A DNA stretch of 64,000 nucleotides, taken from contig NZ_CP022961.1 of assembly GCF_002285795.1 (NCBI RefSeq), positions 3,290,001 through 3,354,000 of the forward strand, in the 5' to 3' direction. The stretch comes from Plantactinospora sp. KBS50. Its GTDB lineage: Bacteria > Actinomycetota > Actinomycetes > Mycobacteriales > Micromonosporaceae. Both the position numbers and the translations under genes were made by a program. Of this stretch, positions 49,675 through 57,085 are shown piece by piece (the stretch's first letter is position 1; each line of letters opens with the position of its first letter). Under the pieces are notes generated by a model. That model was not told where the DNA came from and ran no database searches. It worked only from the letters and a program-made list of their open reading frames with translations.

Positions 49675-50208
49675 TCAGCCGGCGGGGTCGTCCGACGCCG
49701 TGCCGTCCGGACCGGCCCAGCCGAGCCACCATTCGTGTTCGGGCACCTCGCCCGCCGCGGCCACCAGCGTGCGCAGCGCCGTCACCAGCTCCTGCCGGCC
49801 CCCGCCCGCCGGTACCGCCGCCACCAGCGCGGTGATCTCCTCCCGGCGCCGCGAGGTCACCTCGTCGACCAGATCGCGCCCGGCCGGGGTGAGGGTGAGC
49901 CGCACCTCGCGCCGGTCGGCGGAACCGCGGTAGCGGCGCACGAGTTGCTTGCGCACCAGCCGGTCGCACATCCGGGTGCCGGTGGAGGGGTTCACGCCCA
50001 GTTCGGCGGAGATGTCCACGACCCGCTGCGGGCCCCGGGAGGCCAGCACGACCAGCGCCCGGTACTGCGGAAGCGTGACGTCGGCGTCCAGGTGGGCCAG
50101 CGAGCGGGCGGCCAGGGCCACCATCACCCGGCCGATGGACAGCAGCGCGTCCACCAGCTCGTCCCGGTCCTCGGGCTTGCGGGCCGGCGGCTGCACGGGT
50201 CGCGACAT
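49675..50208 (-). CDS. MarR family transcriptional regulator
   Basis: A 177-residue MarR-type winged-helix protein. The core includes VTLPQYRALVVLASRGPQRV, ISAELGVNPSTGTRMCDRLV as recognition helix region and RGSADRREVRLTLTPAGRDLV as wing. The ATG at 50208 is preferred; a GTG at 50226 lacks a clear ribosome site. It lies downstream of the SDR at 50476, on the same strand but separated by a 24-bp tandem repeat array. Its target may be the palindrome in the promoter region at 51626. Confidence 0.9.
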   Translation of the reverse strand: MSRPVQPPARKPEDRDELVDALLSIGRVMVALAARSLAHLDADVTLPQYRALVVLASRGPQRVVDISAELGVNPSTGTRMCDRLVRKQLVRRYRGSADRREVRLTLTPAGRDLVDEVTSRRREEITALVAAVPAGGGRQELVTALRTLVAAAGEVPEHEWWLGWAGPDGTASDDPAG

Positions 50209-50331
50209 GGTGCGATTGTCACCCACCGTACGACCGGCGCATCGCCCTCCCCGCCCACCGGCCGGCGTCCGGGGTCTGGCCTGGGCATTCGCGCGCCGCC
50301 CGGGGCGCGGACCCGACCCGGATCCCGCGCG

Positions 50332-50485
50332 GCGCGGCGCTCACCGCGCGCCCCGACGACCCCCCGCGCGACCCACCGCGCGACACACGGCGCGACCCAC
50401 CGCGCGACACACGGCGCGACCCACCGCGCGACACACGGCGCGACCCACCGCGCGACACACGGCGGAGCGCGGCGCTCACCGCGCG
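50332..50485. repeat. Four 24-bp tandem repeats bracketed by 19-bp direct repeats
   Basis: Four exact 24-bp units fill 50367-50462 (units start at 50367, 50391, 50415 and 50439). A 19-bp sequence that includes the stop codon of the SDR gene, at 50467-50485, is repeated exactly at 50332-50350. The array is therefore bracketed by direct repeats, as if the gene end had been duplicated and the middle amplified. It is non-coding as far as I can tell. Confidence 0.85.
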
Positions 50486-51501
50486 GCCCGGCGGCCGCGG
50501 GTCCAGGCCAGCGCGGCCAGCCCGGCCAGCAGCGCGGCCGAGGCCCCGAGCAGGCCGTGGTGCTGGGAGGCCCAGAGCTGGGCGCTGCGGTCGGTGGACG
50601 TCGCGTCGAACGAGCCGTGCGCGCCCTGGTCGGTGCCGGGCGCCGCGTCGGCGGGCCGCCACAGGTTCTCCCGGACCCGGTGCCGCACCTGGTCGGTCTG
50701 CTGCGAGCCGAACCCGGTCCGGGCCAGGTAGCGGTCGAGCAGCCCGGGGGCCACGGCGTTGGCGATCAGGGTGCCGGCGGTGGAGGCGCCGACCCAGTAC
50801 TCCCGGCGGCCCGGGTGTGCCGCCGCGTGCTGGATGGCCCGGGCGGCCACCTCGGGCTGGTAGATCGGCGGTACCGGCCGCGGGTGGCGGGACAGCCGGG
50901 ACAGCACCCAGTCGAACTGCGGGGTGTTCACCGCCGGCATCTGCACCATGGTCACCCGCACCCGGCTCCTGTCGTGCAGCAGTTCGCAGCGCAGCGACTC
51001 GTGGAAGCCCTGGATGGCGTGCTTGGCCCCGCAGTAGACGCTCTGCAACGGGATCCCCCGGTAGGCCAGCGCCGAGCCGACCTGCACGATCGTCCCGCGG
51101 TCGCGGGGACGCATCCGGCGCAGCGCGGCCCGGGTGCCGTTGACGTAGCCCAGGTAGGTCACCTCGGTGGCGCGCTGGAACTCCGCCGGGGTGATCTCGA
51201 GGAACGGCGCGAAGACCGAGGCGAAGGCGACGTTGACCCACACGTCGATGGGGCCGAGACGCTCCTCCACGGCGGCCGCGGCGGCCTCGACGGCGGCGTC
51301 GTCGGCCACGTCCACGGCGAGCGGCAGCGCCCGGCGGCCGGCCCCGCGGACCTCGTCCGCCGCGGCCGCCAGCCCGTCCTCGCCGCGGGCGATCAGCGCC
51401 ACGTCGGCGCCGGCGCCGGCGAACCGGCGGGCCGTGGCGCGGCCGATCCCGCCACTCGCGCCGGTCACCACCACGATCGGCCGCCCACCCTGAGACTGCA
51501 T
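50476..51501 (-). CDS. Short-chain dehydrogenase/reductase, paralogue of the SDR at 18552
   Basis: A 341-residue SDR with VVVTGASGGIGRATARRFAG, catalytic Ser in [11 protein letters not shown] and the YCGAKHA active site. It shares long stretches with the SDR at 18552-19571, such as [34 protein letters not shown] and [17 protein letters not shown], and the same C-terminal extension ending in a hydrophobic segment (LLGASAALLAGLAALAW). The ATG has GGAGGGAG upstream. The paralogues probably act on similar substrates under different control; this one is next to MarR. Confidence 0.88.
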   Translation of the reverse strand: MQSQGGRPIVVVTGASGGIGRATARRFAGAGADVALIARGEDGLAAAADEVRGAGRRALPLAVDVADDAAVEAAAAAVEERLGPIDVWVNVAFASVFAPFLEITPAEFQRATEVTYLGYVNGTRAALRRMRPRDRGTIVQVGSALAYRGIPLQSVYCGAKHAIQGFHESLRCELLHDRSRVRVTMVQMPAVNTPQFDWVLSRLSRHPRPVPPIYQPEVAARAIQHAAAHPGRREYWVGASTAGTLIANAVAPGLLDRYLARTGFGSQQTDQVRHRVRENLWRPADAAPGTDQGAHGSFDATSTDRSAQLWASQHHGLLGASAALLAGLAALAWTRGRRAAR

Positions 51502-51712
51502 GGTCACTCCCTCCGGCTCGCGGTGTCGGGCACCGCCGGCGGCCGGAACCGGGCCGCCCCCGCAGTGCGATGCCCGACGGGGCACCGCGCAAAACCGGAA
51601 CCAAGGAATTGTCATGGGCAATGTTTGCATGATGCATGTATTCTGGTGACCAGCGCCGTACGCCGAACCCGACGTACTCCGACCTCACGGAAGCAACCGG
51701 CAGGAGACGGCC
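51502..51712. promoter_or_regulatory. Divergent promoter region with a palindrome
   Basis: The gap between the SDR and the next gene has a distinct A/T-rich core (51595-51655). The near-perfect palindrome TGCATGATGCA lies at 51626-51636, followed by TGTATTCT. It is a plausible operator for the nearby MarR protein. Promoter boxes cannot be fixed with confidence. Confidence 0.5.
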
Positions 51713-52003
51713 ATGACAGACCACCGCACACCGCGCGACGACGACCTCCCCCGCCCTCCGGGCCGGGGCGCCCGGTCCTTCCCGGCGACCCTGCACGAGC
51801 AGGCAGAACTGATCGCGATCCCCGACTACGACTGGGTGGGCGGCCCGGTGGGCGCGGTCAGCGACGGCATCATCAACTTCGCCCGCCGGCACTCGCACCA
51901 CGCGGCGCCGGAACCGCGGACCGCGGCCCCGGAACCGGCGCCGCCGGCCGATCCCCGGCACCGTCCGGCCGCCGGGCCGAGTTCACCGGACCGACCGGGC
52001 TGA
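51713..52003 (+). CDS. Small hypothetical protein
   Basis: A 96-residue protein beginning MTDHRTPRDDDLPRPPGRGA, with a central conserved-looking block IAIPDYDWVGGPVGAVSDGI then INFARRH and a proline/alanine-rich tail. The ATG has CAGGAG upstream and follows an A/T-rich promoter region, which supports expression. No family is recognised and no signal peptide or membrane segment is seen. Confidence 0.65.
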   Translation: MTDHRTPRDDDLPRPPGRGARSFPATLHEQAELIAIPDYDWVGGPVGAVSDGIINFARRHSHHAAPEPRTAAPEPAPPADPRHRPAAGPSSPDRPG

Positions 52004-52101
52004 ACGCCTGCGGCGTGTTGCCGACCGCCGACCCGATCCGGCCACAACCGGCCGGAGCCGGCCGCGATGATGAGGGGGTACGCGGCGACGGAGGTGCAGC
52101 G

Positions 52102-53307
52102 ATGTCCCAGGCGGACCGCCCGAACCGGCTGCTGCGCCCGCAGGCCGGGGCCACCCCGGTCACCACCTTCGAACTCTTCTTCGACCTGGTCTACGTGCTG
52201 GCCGTCACCCAGATCACCGACCTGCTGCTGGGCCACCTGACCGGCGCCGGCGCGGTGCAGGCGCTCATCCTGCTGCTCGCGGTCTGGTGGGCCTGGATGG
52301 ACACGGCCTGGGTCACCAACTGGTTCGACCCGGACCGCCCGCCGGTCCGGCTGATGCTGATCGGGGTGATGCTGCTCAGCCTCTTCATGTCCGCGGTGCT
52401 GCCGGAGGCGTACGGCGGGCAGGGGCTGGCGTTCGCCGGCGCGTACGCCGCCCTGCAGGTCGGCCGGACCGCGTCGGTCTGGGCCGCGCTGACCGGCCAG
52501 CCGCGGCTGCGCCGCAACTTCCTGCGGCTGCTGGCCTGGCGCTCGGCCACCGGCGTGCTGTGGCTGGCCGGCGGCCTCGCCGGCGGGACGGCCCGGATGG
52601 CGTTCTGGGCCGCGGCCGTGGTTGTCGACTACGTCGCCGCGGCGGCCGGGTTCTACCTGCCGACGCTCGGCCGGTCCGGGCCGGCGGACTGGCCGATCTC
52701 CGGCCGGCACCTGGCGGAGCGCTGCCGGCTGTTCCTGCTCATCGCGCTCGGCGAGTCGATCCTGGTGGCCGGGACGAATCTGGGCCGGCGGGACCCGGAC
52801 GCGCTCTCCGGGGTCGCCTTCGCGGTCGCCTTCGCGGGCAGCGTCGCGCTGTGGTGGATCTACTTCGACCGCGCCGCGGAGGCCGCCGCGGCGGTGCTGG
52901 ACGCCGGCGAGGAACCCGGCCGGCTGGGCCGCTCGGCGTACACGTACCACCACGTGCCGATGGTCGCCGGCATCATCGTGACCGCCGTCGGGGACGAGCT
53001 GACGATCGACCACCCGCTCGACCCGGCCGGCGCGGCGGCGGTCGCCACCGTGCTCGGCGGCCCGGCCCTGTTCCTGCTCGGGCACGTGCTGTTCAAGCGG
53101 GCGGTGTTCGGCCGGTACCCGGCGGGCCGGCTGGTCGCGGCGGCCGCGCTGGTGGTCGTCGGCGTCGCGCTGCTCGCGCTGCCCGCCGGCGCCGCGCCGC
53201 CGCTGCTGGCGCTCAGCGGGTACGCCCTGGCGGCGCTGGCCGCGGCCGTCGTGCTGGACACGCGGTCCCGCACCGCCCCGGCAGGCCGGTCCCAGCCGGC
53301 CCGTTAG
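52102..53307 (+). CDS. LtrA family membrane protein
   Basis: A 401-residue single-module LtrA protein. The signature TTFELFFDLVYVLAVTQITD is at the N-terminus, with about 12 hydrophobic segments and blocks ERCRLFLLIALGESILVAG, GSVALWWIYFDRA and RSAYTYHHVPMVAGIIV. It is half the length of the double LtrA protein at 20520 and related to each half. The ATG at 52102 has GGAGGTG upstream. It precedes the ABC-like operon by 66 bases, and may or may not be co-transcribed with it. Confidence 0.9.
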   Translation: MSQADRPNRLLRPQAGATPVTTFELFFDLVYVLAVTQITDLLLGHLTGAGAVQALILLLAVWWAWMDTAWVTNWFDPDRPPVRLMLIGVMLLSLFMSAVLPEAYGGQGLAFAGAYAALQVGRTASVWAALTGQPRLRRNFLRLLAWRSATGVLWLAGGLAGGTARMAFWAAAVVVDYVAAAAGFYLPTLGRSGPADWPISGRHLAERCRLFLLIALGESILVAGTNLGRRDPDALSGVAFAVAFAGSVALWWIYFDRAAEAAAAVLDAGEEPGRLGRSAYTYHHVPMVAGIIVTAVGDELTIDHPLDPAGAAAVATVLGGPALFLLGHVLFKRAVFGRYPAGRLVAAAALVVVGVALLALPAGAAPPLLALSGYALAALAAAVVLDTRSRTAPAGRSQPAR

Positions 53308-53373
53308 CGCTCCAGAGTGGATTTGCGCGGTCGGTGGGTATTGCTAATATCGGCCCTCCCGCCACCGGAGGTG

Positions 53374-53997
53374 ATGGCCACGTTACGGCTGGAGGCGCTG
53401 GTGGCTACCCCGACGCTCGGCCCGCTCACGGCCACGGTGCGCCCGGGCGAGCTGCTGGCCGTCGCGGCGGCGCCGCCGGGCGGCACCGAACTGGCCCGGG
53501 TGGTGGTGGGCCTCGCCGCACCGGTCGCCGGGCAGATCCTGGTGGACGGCCGGGACGTGACGACACGCCGGCCGCACCGGCGCCGGCTCGGGTACGTACC
53601 GGCCGGCGGCGGCCTGTTGCCGCACCTGCCGGTGGGGCCGAACGTCCGCTTCGGACAGCGGCGGCGCGAGCAGGTGCACGCCGTCACCAGGGAACGCTTC
53701 GACGCCGTGGTCGCGCAACTGGAACTGGGACCGAGCCTGCACCTGCTGCCGCACCAGCTCAACGAGGCGCAGCGGTTCCGGGTGGCGCTGGCCCGGGCCG
53801 CCGTCGGACCGGCCGAGGTGCTCGTGGTCGACCTGCCCCGGCCGGTCGAGGGCGCCGACCGGCTGGCCGACCTGGTGTCCCGGATCGCCCCGCCGGACTC
53901 CGCGGGGGTCGCCGCGCTGGTCTGCCTGGCCGACACGATGGCACTGGACGGCATGACCCGGCGGGTCGCCGCACCGGCCGGGTCGGCGTCCCGATGA
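53374..53997 (+). CDS. Degenerate ABC-transporter ATPase-like protein (pseudo-NBD)
   Basis: A 207-residue protein with the layout of an ABC nucleotide-binding domain but without its catalytic residues. The Walker A region reads AAAPPGGTEL (residues 31-40), with Gly where the Lys belongs. The Q-loop reads YVPAGGGLLPHL with Ala for Gln. The signature is LNEAQRFRVALARA rather than LSGGQ. Walker B is VLVVDLP with Leu for the catalytic Glu, and the H-loop reads VCLAD without His. The fold-defining parts are kept, so it is a pseudo-ATPase, not a decayed gene. GGAGGTG precedes the ATG; the stop overlaps the next start (ATGA). Confidence 0.82.
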   Translation: MATLRLEALVATPTLGPLTATVRPGELLAVAAAPPGGTELARVVVGLAAPVAGQILVDGRDVTTRRPHRRRLGYVPAGGGLLPHLPVGPNVRFGQRRREQVHAVTRERFDAVVAQLELGPSLHLLPHQLNEAQRFRVALARAAVGPAEVLVVDLPRPVEGADRLADLVSRIAPPDSAGVAALVCLADTMALDGMTRRVAAPAGSASR

Positions 53998-55322
53998 GCC
54001 CGGCGGGCCGGCCGGGCCGGCGCACCGTGCTGCGCGCCGGGATCGCGGCGGTGGCCGCAGCGGGCGTCCCGGCAACCGCCGCGGGGTGCGCCGCGGGCGG
54101 CCGGCCGGTGCAGGTCGCGGTGGTGTGGAGCGATGAGGAACTGCGCCTGTTCAAGCGGGTGATGAGCGGGTACGGCCGGCCGTGGCGGGTGATCAGCGCC
54201 GGCGACGACATCGACGCGTTCCTGCGGGCCCGGCACCTGGCCGGCACGCTGCCGGACGCCGCCATCCTGTCCCGTCCCGGGCTGGTGGTCGAGTACGCCG
54301 GGCGGGACTGGCTGACCGAGTTGGACAGTTCCTGGTCGGGTCGGTTTCCCGGCGCCCTGGACGGGCTGCTGCGGGTGCACGGCCGGCTGTACGGGGCGTG
54401 GGTGAAGCTCGCGCACAAGTCCCTGCTGTGGTACCAGCCGCAACTGCTTCCCGGCGGACCACCCGGCTCCTGGCCCGACCTGGTGCGCCTCACCGCCGAG
54501 TTGGGGCGGCGGCACCTGGCCGGTGCGGGTCCGGCGCCGCTGTCCGTCGGCGCGGCCGATGGCTGGGTGCTTACCGACTGGTTCGAGAACGTGCTGGCCA
54601 GCACCGCGAGCGCGCGGTTCTACACCGGACTGGCCGGCGGGTCGCGGGACTGGACCGCGGAGCCGGTCCGGCAGGCGCTGCGTCGCCTCGCCGAGATCTG
54701 GGGGCTGCCCGGCGCGTTCCCGGGCGGCGCGCCCCGGGCGCTGCTGACCCAGTTCGACGAGTCGGTCATCCAGGTCGGCGCCCGCCGCCAGGCCGTGCTG
54801 GTGGCCGGCGCGGACTTCGTGGAGCGGATGGACCGGGACTTCGATCCGGTGACCGGCCGGCTGAGTTCCGTGCGGTTCCCGGTCGGCGAGCGCTCTGGCG
54901 ACCCGGCGCCGCTGGTGGTGGGCGGCGACGCGATGGTGGTGCTGCGCGGCTCCGCCGCCGGCCACGACCTCGTGCGGTGGCTGCTGGACGCCGACTTCGG
55001 GCCGTGGATAGACGCCGGCGGGTTCCTGTCGGCCCGCACCGGCGTGCCGCCGGAGCGTTACCCCGACCACCGCCGGCAGTTGGCCACCGACATCCAGGTG
55101 GCCGGCGACCGGCTCCGCTTCGACCTGTCCGACCTGCTGCCCAGCCCGCTGACCGGCGCCGACGGCGTGGGTAGCTGGCGGATCATGCAGGACTTCTTCG
55201 CGGCCGTGGCCCGCGGCCCGCGGGATTGGACCCGGGTCGAGCCGGCCGCCGTGGACCGTGCGGTGGAGCAGACCGTGCGCCGGTTCGCCACCACCGCCGC
55301 CCGCGGGACCGGCCCGGCATGA
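53994..55322 (+). CDS. ABC-type solute-binding lipoprotein
   Basis: A 442-residue exported protein of the extracellular solute-binding family 1 kind. The signal peptide has GRRTVLRAGIAAVAAAGV and a lipobox ending in Cys32 (ATAAGC), so it should be anchored outside the membrane. The mature part has VQVAVVWSDEELRLFKRVMS, LYGAWVKLAHKSLLWYQPQL and LVVGGDAMVVLRGSAAGHDL, as in sugar-binding proteins. It overlaps both neighbours by ATGA. The ligand is unknown; a saccharide is the family norm. Confidence 0.88.
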   Translation: MSPAGRPGRRTVLRAGIAAVAAAGVPATAAGCAAGGRPVQVAVVWSDEELRLFKRVMSGYGRPWRVISAGDDIDAFLRARHLAGTLPDAAILSRPGLVVEYAGRDWLTELDSSWSGRFPGALDGLLRVHGRLYGAWVKLAHKSLLWYQPQLLPGGPPGSWPDLVRLTAELGRRHLAGAGPAPLSVGAADGWVLTDWFENVLASTASARFYTGLAGGSRDWTAEPVRQALRRLAEIWGLPGAFPGGAPRALLTQFDESVIQVGARRQAVLVAGADFVERMDRDFDPVTGRLSSVRFPVGERSGDPAPLVVGGDAMVVLRGSAAGHDLVRWLLDADFGPWIDAGGFLSARTGVPPERYPDHRRQLATDIQVAGDRLRFDLSDLLPSPLTGADGVGSWRIMQDFFAAVARGPRDWTRVEPAAVDRAVEQTVRRFATTAARGTGPA

Positions 55323-57085
55323 CCCCGACACCCGTGCTCGGCGAGGTCAGCGTCCTGGACGACGTCGGCCCACCCCGGCGCGGCCGGGCGTACCCGCTGG
55401 CCGCCGGCGCCTCGGCGCTGCTGCTGCCGGCGGCGCTGCTGCTCGGCGGGCTGGTGCTCTGGCCGGTGCTGCGCACCCTGTACGTCAGCGTGCGGACCCC
55501 GGACGCAGGGCTCGGGGTGGACAACTTCCGGCAGGCGCTGGCCGCCCCCGGCGCCGGCGCCGCCTTCTGGCGCACGCTGTGGTGGGCGCTGCTGGTTCCG
55601 GCCGTGGTCACGGTGCTGGGCTACCTGCTGGCCGTGGCCTCCCGGCGGTGGCGGCAGGGCCGGCTGGTCCGGCTCGTGCTGCTGGCTCCGATCGCGCTGC
55701 CGCTGGTGGTCACCGGGGTGACGTTCCGGCTGGTGTACGACCCCGGCCGCGGCCCGGCCACGCAGCTCGGCGCCCTGCTGCTGGGCAGGTCCGCGCAGGC
55801 CGGCCCGCAGTTCCTCGGACCCGCGCTGGTGACCGTGGCCGTCATGTCGGCGTTCGTCTGGGCCTGGGTCGGCCTGGCCGTCCTGGTCTTCCGGGCCGCC
55901 CTCGCGGCGCTGCCGGCCGAGCTGGCCGACGCGGTCTCGGTCTACGGCGGCACCCGCCGCGCCCAGCTCTGGCACGCGCAGTGGCGACCGCTGCTGCTGC
56001 GCACCGCCGCGGTGGTGTTCACCCTGGTCGCGCTGGCCACGGTGCGCAGTTTCGACCTCGTGCTGATGATGGCGCCCGGCGCCAGCATCGACGAGGCGTC
56101 GGTGCTGGCCGTGCAGGTGTGGCAGACCGGTCGGGGCACCACCTCCGGCGAGGGCGCGGCGCTCGGGGTGGTCTGGCTCGCGGTGGTGGCCACCGGTGTG
56201 CTCGTGGCCGCCCCGTTCGTCCGCCAGGCGTGGCCGGCGCCGCGGCTGAGCCCCGTCCCCGAGCCGGCCGCCGCGGCGGTCTCCCCGGCGCGCCGGGCGG
56301 CCCGGGCCGCGGCGGCCGTCGCCGGGCTGTTCTGGCTGGTGCCGGTGGTGGTGCTGCTGATCGCCTCGCTGCACGGGCGCGTCGACGCCGCCACCGGCCG
56401 CTGGTGGTCGGCCGCGCCGACCGGCCGCTCCTACCGGGACGTGCTGGCCGGCGGCGACCTGCTGCACACCATGGGCTTCACCCTCGCGCTGGCCGGCACG
56501 GCGACCGCCGTCGTGCTGCTGGTGGCGCTGGTGGCGGCGTACCCGCTGGCCTGGCTGACCGGGCCGCCGGCGCAGCTGACCGGCGTCCTGCTGACGGCGG
56601 CCGCGATCATGCCGGTGCAGGCCATCGCCGGCCCGATCAACGAGGTTCTGGGTTTCGTGCTCTCCTCCGGGTCGGTCCGCGGTCTCATCCTGGTGCACGT
56701 GGCCATGGGCGTGCCGATCGCGGTGCTGGTGCTGCGCAACGCGTTCGCCGACCTGCCCGCGGCCCAGGTGCGGCGGGCGCGGGTGGCCGGCCGGCGGTGG
56801 TGGAACACGCTGTGGCGGCTGGCCCGGCACAACCCGTCGGCGGTGATCGCGGTGGCCGTGCTCCAGTTCGTGCAGGTGTGGAACGACTTCGCCGTCGGGC
56901 TGCTGTTCAGCGGGGCGGACGCCGCGCCGCTGGGCCTGTACCTCTACGGCCAGAGCCGGTACTTCGTGGCCAACACCGGCGTGCTGGCCGCCAGTTCGGC
57001 CGTGGGCTCGCTGCTGCCGGTCGTGCTGGTGCTGCTGGCCCGGCGCCACCTGATCGCCGGGCTGGTCTCCGGGGGCGGCCGGTGA
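55319..57085 (+). CDS. Fused double ABC permease
   Basis: A 588-residue membrane protein that joins two carbohydrate-type permeases. Each half has five or six membrane segments and an EAA-like loop: ELADAVSVYGGTRRAQLW near residue 202, and AAQVRRARVAGRRWWNTLW near residue 480, both of which would dock to a nucleotide-binding protein. The second half ends with QVWNDFAVGLLFSGADAAPL, a family motif. Usually the two permeases (MalF and MalG types) are separate genes. The start and stop overlap both neighbours (ATGA, GTGA). The local partner ATPase is degenerate. Confidence 0.88.
   Translation: MTPTPVLGEVSVLDDVGPPRRGRAYPLAAGASALLLPAALLLGGLVLWPVLRTLYVSVRTPDAGLGVDNFRQALAAPGAGAAFWRTLWWALLVPAVVTVLGYLLAVASRRWRQGRLVRLVLLAPIALPLVVTGVTFRLVYDPGRGPATQLGALLLGRSAQAGPQFLGPALVTVAVMSAFVWAWVGLAVLVFRAALAALPAELADAVSVYGGTRRAQLWHAQWRPLLLRTAAVVFTLVALATVRSFDLVLMMAPGASIDEASVLAVQVWQTGRGTTSGEGAALGVVWLAVVATGVLVAAPFVRQAWPAPRLSPVPEPAAAAVSPARRAARAAAAVAGLFWLVPVVVLLIASLHGRVDAATGRWWSAAPTGRSYRDVLAGGDLLHTMGFTLALAGTATAVVLLVALVAAYPLAWLTGPPAQLTGVLLTAAAIMPVQAIAGPINEVLGFVLSSGSVRGLILVHVAMGVPIAVLVLRNAFADLPAAQVRRARVAGRRWWNTLWRLARHNPSAVIAVAVLQFVQVWNDFAVGLLFSGADAAPLGLYLYGQSRYFVANTGVLAASSAVGSLLPVVLVLLARRHLIAGLVSGGGR

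Noticed and set aside
50367-50462. Possible CRISPR array
   Set aside because: The 24-bp units are directly adjacent with no unique spacers, and there are no cas genes; it is a simple tandem repeat.
53374-53997. Decaying pseudogene of an ABC ATPase
   Set aside because: The frame is open, motif spacing is kept, a good ribosome site is present and the stop overlaps the next start; this fits a maintained pseudo-ATPase better.
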